Shown: piece after piece, positions 6,099 through 13,104 of the stretch | Position numbering within the stretch: position 1 is the stretch's first letter | Layout: every line of letters starts with the position of its first letter | Assembly (NCBI GenBank): GCA_964491805.1 | Contig: CAZBGU010000017.1 | Location: 1-20,844, forward strand | DNA: 20,844 nucleotides | Origin: UBA11704 sp964491805 | GTDB taxonomy: Bacteria > Patescibacteriota > Minisyncoccia > Phycocordibacterales > UBA5272 | Reading direction: 5' to 3' | Made by a program: the position numbers and the translations under genes | The notes under the pieces: generated by a model | What the model was told of the DNA's origin: nothing | Seen by the model: only the letters and a program-made list of their open reading frames with translations | Databases searched by the model: none

Positions 6099-6755
6099 AT
6101 GCAAGAAACAATACTCGAACTTCATAACGTTGACGCTGGTTACAAAGACCTTCAGGTTCTTTTTGGTGTTTCACTGCATGTAAAAAAAGGTGAAGTGGTC
6201 GCACTCCTTGGCCAAAACGGTGCAGGCAAGAGCACGATACTTAAAGTCATCGCTGGACTCCTCGACAAGAAAGCTGGACGTGTCACCGCATGTAAAAACA
6301 TCGCATATGTCTCCCAGGGTAAACGAGTGTTTCCAAGCCTTACTGTTTTTGAAAATGTGATTGTTGGTGGTACTGTGCGTGATATACCAGAAGATCTCTA
6401 CTCTCTTTTTCCTATTCTTCGAACAAAGAAAAACACCCTTGCAAAAAATCTCTCAGGAGGGGAACAACAGATGGTAGCGCTCGCTCGCGCACTTATCACT
6501 AACCCTGATGTACTTCTCCTTGACGAGCCATCACTTGGTCTTTCACCAAAATTCGTGCAAGATATTTTTAGGGTGATTGATACGATACGAAAAGAAAGAA
6601 ATTTAAGTGTACTCGTTATCGAACACAATCTCATCTCGCTTCTTACTATTGCTGACCGTGGATATGTTCTTGAAAAAGGAAAAGTGATTGAAGAATTGGA
6701 TGCAAAAGATTTTAGAAGCAAAGAAGCGGTATACGATGCGATTATGGGGAGATAG
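6099..6755 (+). CDS. livF: Branched-chain amino-acid ABC transporter ATPase LivF
   Basis: The 218-residue ATPase is the partner of LivG. Motifs: Walker A GQNGAGKST (38-46), Q-loop AYVSQGKRVFPSLTV (Gln73), signature LSGGE (118-122), Walker B VLLLDEPSLGLSP (138-150) and switch His176 in VIEHN. The SQGKRVFPSLTV stretch is a hallmark of LivF. It follows livG by 3 bp and ends the operon. The stop is only 6 bp from the stop of the convergent regulator C, with no terminator between, so the two transcripts must overlap. Confidence 0.93.
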   Translation: MQETILELHNVDAGYKDLQVLFGVSLHVKKGEVVALLGQNGAGKSTILKVIAGLLDKKAGRVTACKNIAYVSQGKRVFPSLTVFENVIVGGTVRDIPEDLYSLFPILRTKKNTLAKNLSGGEQQMVALARALITNPDVLLLDEPSLGLSPKFVQDIFRVIDTIRKERNLSVLVIEHNLISLLTIADRGYVLEKGKVIEELDAKDFRSKEAVYDAIMGR

Positions 6756-6761
6756 TGGACC

Positions 6762-7541
6762 CTACCTCTTGCTAAATTTTTTTGCATCTTCAGACACCTC
6801 CCATACAGCACTAAACTGAAGTTTCATCATCTCGGCAATCCCTCGACTTTTTATAATAAAAAGAGTTACTTCTCCTTTTTCGGCAAAGTTTTCCTCAGTG
6901 TATTCACCTGACTGCATACATACATACTCGCCAAAAATTGTGTAGGTGGAGATGTCACTAAACTCCTTCGAAAGAATGCGATTTCTTGAAGTTGGGCCAA
7001 GATGTCCAATAACATTTGGATTAGTCGCAGCAACGCTGTTTCGATACAACACATTTGCTGGAAGGTTTTTCTTTGTAAGCATCACAAGAAGTCGCTCGAA
7101 AGTGTGAACAACTTTTGGTGATAACGAACCACCGAGTGCGCCATACAAATATATCTCCTTTCCTTCGTGCTCCATAAGACGGATATAATTTTTTACTCCT
7201 TCAACGCCACGATAAATGACAACACTTTGTTCGCTTGCAGAGGAAGAAAACTGCTTCAGAAGTTCCGGCATAAGTGATTCTACTTTATTTCTCTTTTCTT
7301 CGACCATCTCAAGTAGTTTGTGCGGGTCAACGGCATAGTACTTGTTCTCCCTATCTCCAATTTCTTCATACACAAGACCCTTTTCAAGGAGTCTCTGCAT
7401 GCTATCGTAAACGTTTCTTCGGTGAACACCAGACTTGAGAGCAATGGAGGCGATACCCATTCCACCTGTCTTAACAAGTGCCACGTAAATGAAACTTTCG
7501 TTCTTAGCGAAACCTAATTCTCCCAATATTTCTGTATACAT
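6762..7541 (-). CDS. TrmB-family transcriptional regulator (regulator C)
   Basis: The 259-residue protein starts MYTEILGELGFAKNESFIYV. The winged helix (about 1-75) has recognition region HRRNVYDSMQRL and wing KGLVYEEIGDRENKYYAVDP. A helical linker (EMVEEKRNKVESLMPELLKQ) precedes the C-terminal domain with VIYRGVEGVKNYIRLMEHEG and EIYLYGALGG. That domain resembles those of the other regulators here and is the probable ligand sensor. It is divergent from SBP-C with a dense set of palindromes between. On the minus strand TATAAA (7554-7549) is 7 nt before the ATG, which suggests a leaderless mRNA. Its target is probably SBP-C; the effector is unknown. Confidence 0.86.
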   Translation of the reverse strand: MYTEILGELGFAKNESFIYVALVKTGGMGIASIALKSGVHRRNVYDSMQRLLEKGLVYEEIGDRENKYYAVDPHKLLEMVEEKRNKVESLMPELLKQFSSSASEQSVVIYRGVEGVKNYIRLMEHEGKEIYLYGALGGSLSPKVVHTFERLLVMLTKKNLPANVLYRNSVAATNPNVIGHLGPTSRNRILSKEFSDISTYTIFGEYVCMQSGEYTEENFAEKGEVTLFIIKSRGIAEMMKLQFSAVWEVSEDAKKFSKR

Positions 7542-7542
7542 A

Positions 7543-7621
7543 TAGTATTTTATACTAATATGGTGTAGTATATCACCATGTGGTGATATTTACCACTATA
7601 GTAATAAATGCTACACTATAG
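7543..7621. promoter_or_regulatory. Divergent promoter and operator array between regulator C and SBP-C
   Basis: For SBP-C, TTTACC (7589-7594), 17 bp, and extended TGC-TACACT (7609-7617) form a good promoter. For regulator C, TATAAA lies at 7554-7549. Palindromes here are TAGTAT-TTT-ATACTA (7543-7557); ATATCACCA-TG-TGGTGATAT (7570-7589), whose GGTG/CACC half-sites repeat at 7562 and as ACCAC at 7592; and CTATAGT / ACTATAG (7596-7602, 7615-7621). The array touches both promoters, which fits one regulator acting on both genes. Confidence 0.6.
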
Positions 7622-7624
7622 CAA

Positions 7625-7650
7625 CAATGTCAAATAAAGTCCTGACATTG
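7625..7650. promoter_or_regulatory. Operator-like inverted repeat at the SBP-C mRNA start
   Basis: CAATGTCA (7625-7632) and TGACATTG (7643-7650) form 8-bp arms with a 10-bp spacer, directly after the predicted start of transcription. The half-site is the same TGACATT/AATGTCA found in the SBP-A promoter (314-337), but in the opposite orientation. It may bind a regulator or fold in the RNA. Confidence 0.4.
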
Positions 7651-7665
7651 GACTTTCAAAAAAAT

Positions 7666-8748
7666 ATGAAAAACAAATATATCACCGGAATTATTCTACT
7701 TGCACTCATTAGTGGTGTCAGTTTCTATATACACAAGAAGGAAACTACAAACACTCTTAAGATTGGTGTCATTCTGCCAATAACAGGAAAAACGGCATCT
7801 CTTGGAGAGACATCCCGCAACCTCATGGAAATGGCAAAAAAGGATCTGCAAGTGCAATACCCAAATTCACACGTAGAAATCATTGTTGAAGATGGTGCGG
7901 GAGACTCTAAAACTTCTGTAACTGCGGCACAAAAACTTATCGAGGTAGACAAGGTGCAAGCTCTCTATGTCATGCTCACGGGACCAACGCTTGCAACATT
8001 ACCCCTTGCTCAGAATAAGGGTATCGTCTTTGGACATTCAACCTTTACTGATGTTCCTATTACAACCTATGACAAAGCCCTTAAGACTTTTATAGACTAT
8101 CGAGATCTTTGTTCAAAACAAGGTACACATTTTACCTCTTTAGGTTACACAAAAGTAGTAACCATGAGCGTAAGCAACGGCCTTGCAGAGATTTGTTCTG
8201 ACTCGCTTAAGAATACTTTTAACGGGGAGATCAAAATAATGAATCTTACAACAGAGACTGACATAAAGACAGAGATGGTCAAATTAAAAAAAGACGGATA
8301 CAGGGCGATTATTACAACTGCATATGAACCAGATATGATTAAGGTGGTAAAATTTTCAAACGAGATTTCTTATAAGCCAGACATTATCTGCAACATAGCA
8401 ACATGTGGAACTGTAAATTTCCTCAAACAATTCTCAAGTGAAGGTCTAAACAACATTACTCTTACCACCACAGGAGTGAAGAAACAATTCGAGGGTAGGT
8501 ACATTGCTGACTACGGTGCATTACCAGCCTCCGGACTTACCACGCCTGTGTTCGACTATGAAATGGTAATGGATATTGCACAAGGTCTTATTGCTTGCGG
8601 ACCAGATAATCCAACCTGTGTGGTAGAAAAAGCGCAAGTGAGTAAAGCAGAAAATGGTGGACTAATTAATTACGCATGGAAAGGGCGGTCTATGATCCCC
8701 GAAGTTGAATACTACAGCATCGTTGATGGGAAACTCGTCAGGAAGTAA
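7666..8748 (+). CDS. ABC importer substrate-binding protein, LivJ/LivK type (SBP-C)
   Basis: From ATG 7666 the product has 360 residues and begins MKNKYITGIILLALISGVSF, an N-terminal anchor like those of SBP-A, B and D. An in-frame ATG at 7627 would add 13 residues; it lies 9 nt after a -10 box, so a leaderless start there is a real alternative. The mature part has LKIGVILPITGKTASLGETS and VTAAQKLIEVDKVQALYVML, typical of the type I binding fold. The LivJ disulfide cysteines are missing, and the ligand region reads IVFGHSTFTDVP, unlike SBP-B. Other cysteines (DLC, EIC, IICNIATC, ACGPDNPTC) may form a different disulfide set. It is divergent from regulator C and probably delivers a distinct solute to LivHMGF. 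Confidence 0.87.
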   Translation: MKNKYITGIILLALISGVSFYIHKKETTNTLKIGVILPITGKTASLGETSRNLMEMAKKDLQVQYPNSHVEIIVEDGAGDSKTSVTAAQKLIEVDKVQALYVMLTGPTLATLPLAQNKGIVFGHSTFTDVPITTYDKALKTFIDYRDLCSKQGTHFTSLGYTKVVTMSVSNGLAEICSDSLKNTFNGEIKIMNLTTETDIKTEMVKLKKDGYRAIITTAYEPDMIKVVKFSNEISYKPDIICNIATCGTVNFLKQFSSEGLNNITLTTTGVKKQFEGRYIADYGALPASGLTTPVFDYEMVMDIAQGLIACGPDNPTCVVEKAQVSKAENGGLINYAWKGRSMIPEVEYYSIVDGKLVRK

Positions 8749-8771
8749 ATATAACCACTTGCAATTCAAAC

Positions 8772-8800
8772 AAAAACAACGTCTACGGCGTTGCTTTTGT
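8772..8800. terminator. Bidirectional terminator between SBP-C and regulator D
   Basis: CAACG (8777-8781) / CGTTG (8789-8793), with AAAAA before and CTTTTG after, works for both convergent genes. The core stem is short (5 bp plus A-T pairs). Confidence 0.6.
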
Positions 8801-8810
8801 ATTTATGGTA

Positions 8811-9599
8811 TTAGCGCAAAAACTTACTCGTGTTAAATTCCTCGCTTCCAATTCTTGACCACAACATCTCAAATATCTGACGTAATGCTTTCGCAACTGT
8901 TTCTGATTCGATAATAATTGCAATTGCTGTATCAAAAAAAATTATTTTAATAAACTTAGGATAAAATTCAAACGACGCATTTGAACTATAAATATCCTTC
9001 CCGACAATCTTCGCATTGATCGCAGCCGCAGCAGGATCTTGTAAGTTAAAAAATTTATCAAACCCCATTTCTTTTAATTCTTTTGTGTCAGTTACAAAAC
9101 CACGGACTTTAATATTGTGTGGAGCAAGATACTCATTAAACTCCTTAGTTACTGGCAAAAGTGCCACACTTGCATACTCAGGGTCAGCATAAAATCCTAA
9201 AATTTCTGTGTTACCAAGTTCCTGTATTCTATGAAATAACGCTTGTCTAATACCCTCAACTCCTTCAAAATAGAGAACGGATGGCTTTTCTGCAATGCCG
9301 CCGCGAAGACTTCTTAATTCTGGTAAATGTTTTCGTGATTCTCCAATTTTCTTTTCAAACTCATCAAAGATAACTTCCGGTGGACGTGCAATATAAGTAT
9401 GTTTCTCACCTGGAGCCTGTATAACAAAACCTTTCTCAAGAAGTTCTTCAGCAATTACATAAGCAGTTGGTCGTTTCAAGTGTGCCCTCTTAGACATCTT
9501 ATATGGCGTAGCAGGGCCAAGCTGAAGAAGAGCAAGATAGATTCTCGCTTCCTTTTCTGAAAGTCCAAGATTCTTGAGTGGTGGAATAAGGTGGTCCAT
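8811..9599 (-). CDS. TrmB-family transcriptional regulator (regulator D)
   Basis: The 262-residue protein starts MDHLIPPLKNLGLSEKEARI. The winged helix has recognition region KRPTAYVIAEEL and wing GFVIQAPGEKHTYIARPP. The C-terminal part has VLYFEGVEGIRQALFHRIQE and ILGFYADPEY and ends ALRQIFEMLWSRIG, close to regulator B's end. The DNA-binding domain is also closest to regulator B (KRGTVY). It is divergent from the SBP-D leader. A promoter is seen at 9608-9635; its -10 box ends 8 nt before the ATG, so the mRNA may be leaderless, although AGGAG lies unusually close to the ATG. Likely target: SBP-D and itself. Confidence 0.87.
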   Translation of the reverse strand: MDHLIPPLKNLGLSEKEARIYLALLQLGPATPYKMSKRAHLKRPTAYVIAEELLEKGFVIQAPGEKHTYIARPPEVIFDEFEKKIGESRKHLPELRSLRGGIAEKPSVLYFEGVEGIRQALFHRIQELGNTEILGFYADPEYASVALLPVTKEFNEYLAPHNIKVRGFVTDTKELKEMGFDKFFNLQDPAAAAINAKIVGKDIYSSNASFEFYPKFIKIIFFDTAIAIIIESETVAKALRQIFEMLWSRIGSEEFNTSKFLR

Positions 9600-9607
9600 A
9601 TCTCCTA

Positions 9608-9645
9608 ATTATATATGTAAAGATTAAATAGTCAATAATTTTGAC
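9608..9645 (-). promoter_or_regulatory. Promoter of regulator D with inverted repeat at the -35 box
   Basis: On the minus strand, TTGACT (9635-9630), 16 bp and TATAAT (9613-9608) form a near-consensus promoter. The repeat GTCAA-TAATT-TTGAC (9631-9645) overlaps the -35 box and is a candidate operator. The rest of the gap to 9747 is AT-rich, with no gene seen. Confidence 0.6.
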
Positions 9646-9747
9646 AAATATAAAGTATTTAATGAGAGCAGTACAAAATATGCTATGTTTTATAAAGACT
9701 ATTTTTAAAGCTACACCAAATATTATGTAAAAAAATAGACACATATG

Positions 9748-9776
9748 TTGACACCTTGCATAATATAGGGTACACT
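9748..9776 (+). promoter_or_regulatory. Promoter of the SBP-D leader
   Basis: TTGACA (9748-9753), exactly 17 bp, and TACACT (9771-9776) give a near-consensus promoter with a start near 9783. It lies about 260 bp before SBP-D, so the mRNA carries a long leader. The segment TTGACACC, then CATAATAT, then AGGG is echoed in the SBP-A promoter (320-350). Confidence 0.6.
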
Positions 9777-9822
9777 GATGCCCAGAAGATAAGCAATGAT
9801 GCTTGTCGACTGAGGAGAAAAC

Positions 9823-9915
9823 ATGACCGCAGATTCTGGTTCCTGCGGCAGAGGGAAACCACTTCGCCAGCCAGTGCAGACTGGCACTGTCCAAACTCCG
9901 AAGAAAGAGGAGTGA
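9823..9915 (+). CDS. Putative 30-residue small protein in the SBP-D leader
   Basis: ATG at 9823 stands 5 nt after a perfect SD (GAGGAG, 9812-9817) and opens a 30-codon ORF (MTADSGSCGRGKPLRQ and onward, ending TPKKEE). It is polar and rich in Gly, Gln and Pro, with one Cys and no membrane segment. Its final Glu codons form a second SD (GAGGAG, 9907-9912) for the next short ORF at 9922. I do not recognise the product. The SD is better than at any recognised gene here, but the segment also folds strongly as RNA, so it may be a decoy. Confidence 0.35.
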   Translation: MTADSGSCGRGKPLRQPVQTGTVQTPKKEE

Positions 9916-9921
9916 GAGCTC

Positions 9922-9972
9922 ATGGGAACACGACTTCCCAGCTTTATCAAGTTTTCAAGGTATAAACTATGA
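9922..9972 (+). CDS. Putative 16-residue leader peptide before SBP-D
   Basis: ATG at 9922 opens MGTRLPSFIKFSRYKL, stop TGA at 9970-9972. It lies 9 nt after GAGGAG, which is inside the previous small ORF. The KFSRY segment matches KFSSY in the SBP-A leader, and in both the stop codon falls in or next to hairpin 2. A ribosome reaching the stop would melt that hairpin. Peptide function is unproven; conservation could be for RNA structure alone. Confidence 0.4.
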   Translation: MGTRLPSFIKFSRYKL

Positions 9973-10041
9973 AAATTTGTTGAGTATTACAACTAGGCAC
10001 ATGAGTTTTTCATGTTAACCTTAATTACAAATATAAACTAT

Positions 10042-11160
10042 ATGAAAAAATATATATCGTTTGGTGTCGTAGTTTTGATTATTATTTGTGGAGCTTGGTT
10101 TGTAACTAACTCACCTTCAGCTAGTACAACGAAGGTGATAACAGCCAGCAAAGAAAAACGAGTTATTAAGATTGGTATTATGCTTCCATTAACTAGTCAA
10201 TTTGGCACTATTGGTGAAGGCGTCGGCAAGGCTGCAAACATGGCTATTCAAGACTACATGAAACAGCATCCCAATGTAACTATCACAACTGTGCAGGAAG
10301 ATGATAAGTTCGATGCAAAAGTAGGTATTGCCGCATATACAAAAATGACATCACTCGATAAGGTAGATGCGATATTCATGGTATCAACACCTGTTCTTGA
10401 TGCAGTGAATCAGAAGATGAAAGAAGATGGCCTTCCTGTAGTCTGTGTTGGTCTCCAAAACTACGGTGTTGGCAATGACAATATTTTTCAAATGTCCGCA
10501 GATGCCAATGGTCAGATTATGAACATTGCAAAATTTGTTGATGCACAAGGCAATCATAAGAAGTTAGCAATAGTTCATTCCACAAACGCACCAGCTTCTA
10601 TAGGGTTCTATGATGCATTTCTTAAAACGTATACAAAGGAGCATGCAGACTTCCTTCTTAACAATAAAGATGATGCCAAGACTATAGCAACAAAAATTGT
10701 AGCTTCAAAGGTAGATGCTGTAGTTTTTCTAACTGACCCATCTAATGGATCAGCCATCACAAAGAATCTTCTTCTTGCCGGCATGACACCAGATAAAGTT
10801 ACATACTACTATGATGCACAGCTTCAGACAGGTTGGGCAGAATACGAGAAACAGGTAGGTGACATGAATAAACTAAACAAAGCCTATACACTTCAATTCA
10901 CTACAAGCGACCTAACTGAGTTTCGTTCTCGTTACAAAGCAATGTACGGCACCGATCCTAGTCCATTCGCTGAATATGGTTACGATGGCATCATGACGCT
11001 TCTCAATAACTACGATGCAAAGAATACTACGTGGGTAAATAACATTGCTCATGCAAACTTCAAAGGATATTCTGGTAATGTAGATTTTGATCAAAGAGGT
11101 ATTCGTAACCAGGGAACAGAAGTGTGGAAAGTTGAAGGAGGAAAGGTGGTTAAGCAGTAA
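10042..11160 (+). CDS. ABC importer substrate-binding protein, LivJ/LivK type (SBP-D)
   Basis: From ATG 10042 the product has 372 residues and begins MKKYISFGVVVLIIICGAWF, an N-terminal anchor; the Cys is not in a lipobox context. An in-frame ATG at 10012 adds ten residues and has no better start signal. The mature part has VIKIGIMLPLTSQFGTIGEG, then VQEDDKFDAKVGIAAYTKM and IFMVSTPVLDAVN, and ends AEYGYDGIMTLLNNYD and NVDFDQRGIRNQGTEVWKV. The overall fold is clear. The LivJ cysteine pair is absent, and the ligand strand reads VVCVGLQNYG, unlike its paralogs, so a different ligand is expected. Expression probably depends on the long leader upstream and on regulator D. Confidence 0.87.
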   Translation: MKKYISFGVVVLIIICGAWFVTNSPSASTTKVITASKEKRVIKIGIMLPLTSQFGTIGEGVGKAANMAIQDYMKQHPNVTITTVQEDDKFDAKVGIAAYTKMTSLDKVDAIFMVSTPVLDAVNQKMKEDGLPVVCVGLQNYGVGNDNIFQMSADANGQIMNIAKFVDAQGNHKKLAIVHSTNAPASIGFYDAFLKTYTKEHADFLLNNKDDAKTIATKIVASKVDAVVFLTDPSNGSAITKNLLLAGMTPDKVTYYYDAQLQTGWAEYEKQVGDMNKLNKAYTLQFTTSDLTEFRSRYKAMYGTDPSPFAEYGYDGIMTLLNNYDAKNTTWVNNIAHANFKGYSGNVDFDQRGIRNQGTEVWKVEGGKVVKQ

Positions 11161-11166
11161 GATATA

Positions 11167-11210
11167 AAATAAAGAGCGACACCTAAAGTTGTCGCTCTTT
11201 ATTTGTATTT
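11167..11210 (+). terminator. Terminator of SBP-D
   Basis: Perfect 15-bp arms at 11167-11181 and 11190-11204 (core AAGAGCGACA / TGTCGCTCTT), an 8-nt loop and a following T-rich stretch make this a very strong intrinsic terminator, 6 bp after the stop codon. Confidence 0.9.
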
Positions 11211-11223
11211 TTTGTTGCTTACA

Positions 11224-11257
11224 CAACATCTGCAAACGTCAACCGGTGCAGATGTTG
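11224..11257. repeat. 11-bp perfect inverted repeat in the SBP-D/tig gap
   Basis: CAACATCTGCA (11224-11234) and TGCAGATGTTG (11247-11257) flank a 12-nt loop. The repeat sits between two terminators, in a roughly 120-bp stretch where I see no gene. It lacks a T-run, so it is not an evident terminator. It may be a small structured RNA or a protein site; no promoter was recognised for it. Confidence 0.5.
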
Positions 11258-11321
11258 GATGAAATGCGACATTGTTCTCTGAGGGTAGAGATGAAGCATA
11301 TAAGAGTGTGCGATGAAAAGT

Positions 11322-11359
11322 AAATACAGGGCGACACCTTCGGTGCCGCCCTGTATTTT
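11322..11359 (-). terminator. Terminator of the nusA-ppa-tig cluster
   Basis: The arms 11322-11338 and 11342-11358 pair over 17 bp around a 3-nt loop. The one imperfect position is a G-U pair in the minus-strand RNA but an A-C mismatch in the plus-strand RNA, so the structure is kept for the minus strand. It follows the tig stop by 24 bp. Confidence 0.85.
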
Positions 11360-11382
11360 GTATTGTCTGCGTTTCGTTCGCG

Positions 11383-12501
11383 TTAGTCTGCTGCCTTTTC
11401 CAAAAAGGCGAGAACCTTGTCATTGGTGAGCGCCTGATAAAGATACGCTTTTGCGCGTTCTTCGTCAGCATCCTGCACTGTTGCAAGAAGTCTAACGAGT
11501 TCCACTTCAACTTCTTCTTCAGTTGCTGTTAGCTTCTCTATCTGACCGATCTTATGAAGAAGGAGTTGACTGAGTGCGCGCTTGTGAGCATCGTCCTTCC
11601 AGTCTGCCTTAATCTCTTCCTCAGTCTTCTTGGAGTGCGCAAGATACTCTTCCCATGTTCCACCGAAGCGGGCGATATCTGCACGCATCTGCGCAAGCAT
11701 GTTATTGAGTTCACCTTCTACAATCACTTCTGGAAGCTCTGCCTTTGTCTCAGCAACAAGCTTCTCCATGATTGCAGAGCGACGCTTCTCGCGAAGCTTT
11801 TGTTCCTTTTCAAGCTTAAGATTTTCACCAACCTTTTTCTTAAGATCTACAAGTGAAGTGAAGTTTTCGCCAAAACTCTTAGCAAAATCATCATTAAGTT
11901 CTGGAAGCACAGCTTCTGTTTTCTCATCCTTCTTTGCAGCAGCTGACTCCTCGCTGGTCTCTTCTTCAGCGTGATTGCAATTCTCACCATGAACATGGTC
12001 ATGTTCATGTTCATGCTCATGCGTGTGAGCATGCTGTGTTGCACGACCTTTGCGAAGTTCTTCAAGAACCTCATCAATATCCTTATCTGTTACCTCAACC
12101 TTCTCTTTGTTATCAACTGCAGTCTTTGCAATTTTCTTGTAGTCAGGAAGAGTGATCTCAGGCATTACAGGAACAGTGATGGTGAGCTCAAGTGGGTTGC
12201 CTTTTGCAATCTTGGTGATAGTAACTTGTGGATCAGAGATAGGATTAAGCTTATGTTCTTCAACTGCCTTAACATATGCCTCACGGAGCGCAAGGTTGGC
12301 CATCTCTTCGAGAATTACCATATCACCATACTTCTTAACGATTAGATTTTCTGGTGCATTTCCTTTACGAAAACCATCTATTTCAACGGCCTGCTGAACG
12401 ACAGCAAGAGCTTTATCATGGTGTGCCTCAAATTCCTTTACGTCAACAACAATTTTTAATTCTACCAATCCTTTTGGAAGGTCTTTCTTTTCGATTTTCA
12501 T
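11383..12501 (-). CDS. tig: Trigger factor without PPIase domain, with His-rich linker
   Basis: This is the ribosome-bound chaperone for nascent proteins. The 372-residue protein has the N-terminal ribosome-docking domain with signature GFRKGNAP (43-50) and the usual end of that domain (ITLPDYKKIA, VTDKDIDEVLEELRK, to residue 151). In a standard trigger factor (about 430 residues) an FKBP-type PPIase domain follows. Here residues 152-198 are instead a polar linker with nine His and one Cys within 157-177, then a Glu/Ala/Lys stretch. The C-terminal chaperone arms begin at LPELNDDFAKSFGE (199-212) and are complete. Loss of PPIase is tolerated for chaperone function in known trigger factors. The His-rich segment looks able to bind metal (Ni, Zn), which is inference. 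It lies 33 bp after ppa, with no SD. Confidence 0.9.
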   Translation of the reverse strand: MKIEKKDLPKGLVELKIVVDVKEFEAHHDKALAVVQQAVEIDGFRKGNAPENLIVKKYGDMVILEEMANLALREAYVKAVEEHKLNPISDPQVTITKIAKGNPLELTITVPVMPEITLPDYKKIAKTAVDNKEKVEVTDKDIDEVLEELRKGRATQHAHTHEHEHEHDHVHGENCNHAEEETSEESAAAKKDEKTEAVLPELNDDFAKSFGENFTSLVDLKKKVGENLKLEKEQKLREKRRSAIMEKLVAETKAELPEVIVEGELNNMLAQMRADIARFGGTWEEYLAHSKKTEEEIKADWKDDAHKRALSQLLLHKIGQIEKLTATEEEVEVELVRLLATVQDADEERAKAYLYQALTNDKVLAFLEKAAD

Positions 12502-12534
12502 ATGGAGACAAACAGAATTATTTACTAATGTGGT

Positions 12535-13068
12535 TTACTTTTTATTAAACTCCTTTTTATACAACCCAATTGATTCAACGATCACCTCCTTCGCAGCTTT
12601 TGCATCACGTATGGTAGGAATAGTAACAACTTTATTCTGAAGCTTCTTATAGTTCTCGTAGAAGTGAGTTACTTCCTTAATAAAATGAGGATTGATATCA
12701 TTGAGATCTTTAATGTGAGCAAATCGTGGATCGCCGACTGGAACCGCAATAACCTTGGCATCACTTTCGCCAGAATCGATCATATCCATTACCGCAATAG
12801 GACGAACATCAACAAGCACGCCAGGCATAAGTGGAGAAGTGGTCATAACAATAACATCAAGAGGGTCGCCGTCATGCCAATGAGTCTGTGGAACAAAACC
12901 ATAGTCGAATGGAAACGTTTGTGCTGTATGTGATACACGGTCAAGTTTTATAAGACCAGTCTCTTTATCAAGCTCATATTTGTTAAGAGAACCCTTATTA
13001 ATCTCAATAATCACTGTCATTTCTTCTGGAACATTTTTACCAGGAGTAATATCGTGAAGTAAATTCAT
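12535..13068 (-). CDS. ppa: Inorganic pyrophosphatase, family I
   Basis: This soluble cytoplasmic enzyme hydrolyses pyrophosphate to phosphate with Mg2+, pulling biosynthetic reactions forward. The 177-residue length is normal. Visible signatures: IEINKGSLNKYELD near the N-terminus, FPFDYGFVPQT (52-62), the family signature DGDPLDV (66-72) with its metal-binding Asp residues, then VRPIAVMDMIDSGESDAKVIAVP and HFYENYKKL. It lies between nusA and tig, with gaps of 36 and 33 bp, and is probably co-transcribed. The start ATG at 13068 fits the family; no SD is seen. Confidence 0.95.
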   Translation of the reverse strand: MNLLHDITPGKNVPEEMTVIIEINKGSLNKYELDKETGLIKLDRVSHTAQTFPFDYGFVPQTHWHDGDPLDVIVMTTSPLMPGVLVDVRPIAVMDMIDSGESDAKVIAVPVGDPRFAHIKDLNDINPHFIKEVTHFYENYKKLQNKVVTIPTIRDAKAAKEVIVESIGLYKKEFNKK

Positions 13069-13104
13069 AGGTGTAAATAGTTATATGTGAATAATGTATA
13101 GATC

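Larger units (their letters stand above)
9783..10041 (+). promoter_or_regulatory. Long structured leader of SBP-D
   Basis: The roughly 260-nt leader is far more GC-rich than its surroundings between 9823 and 9915. Hairpins seen: AAGCA-ATGA-TGCTT (9791-9804); GCCAGT-GCAG-ACTGGC (9870-9885), which competes with CAGTGC / GCACTG (9872-9877, 9884-9889); TGGGAA / TTCCCA (9923-9940); and CAAGTTTTCA / TGAAAATTTG (9948-9957, 9970-9979). The last two correspond in order and place to the SBP-A leader. The competing pair could act as a switch. No terminator-like T-run follows, so control is more likely at translation. Two small ORFs lie inside. Confidence 0.5.

Noticed and set aside
10042..10100. Lipobox in SBP-B or SBP-D signal segments
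   Set aside because: The cysteines in GVIC and IIIC lack the small residue required just before Cys, so lipoprotein processing is unlikely.
11971..12345. Met/Phe-rich frame opposite the His-rich part of tig
   Set aside because: It is a low-complexity antisense artefact of the His/Glu codons.
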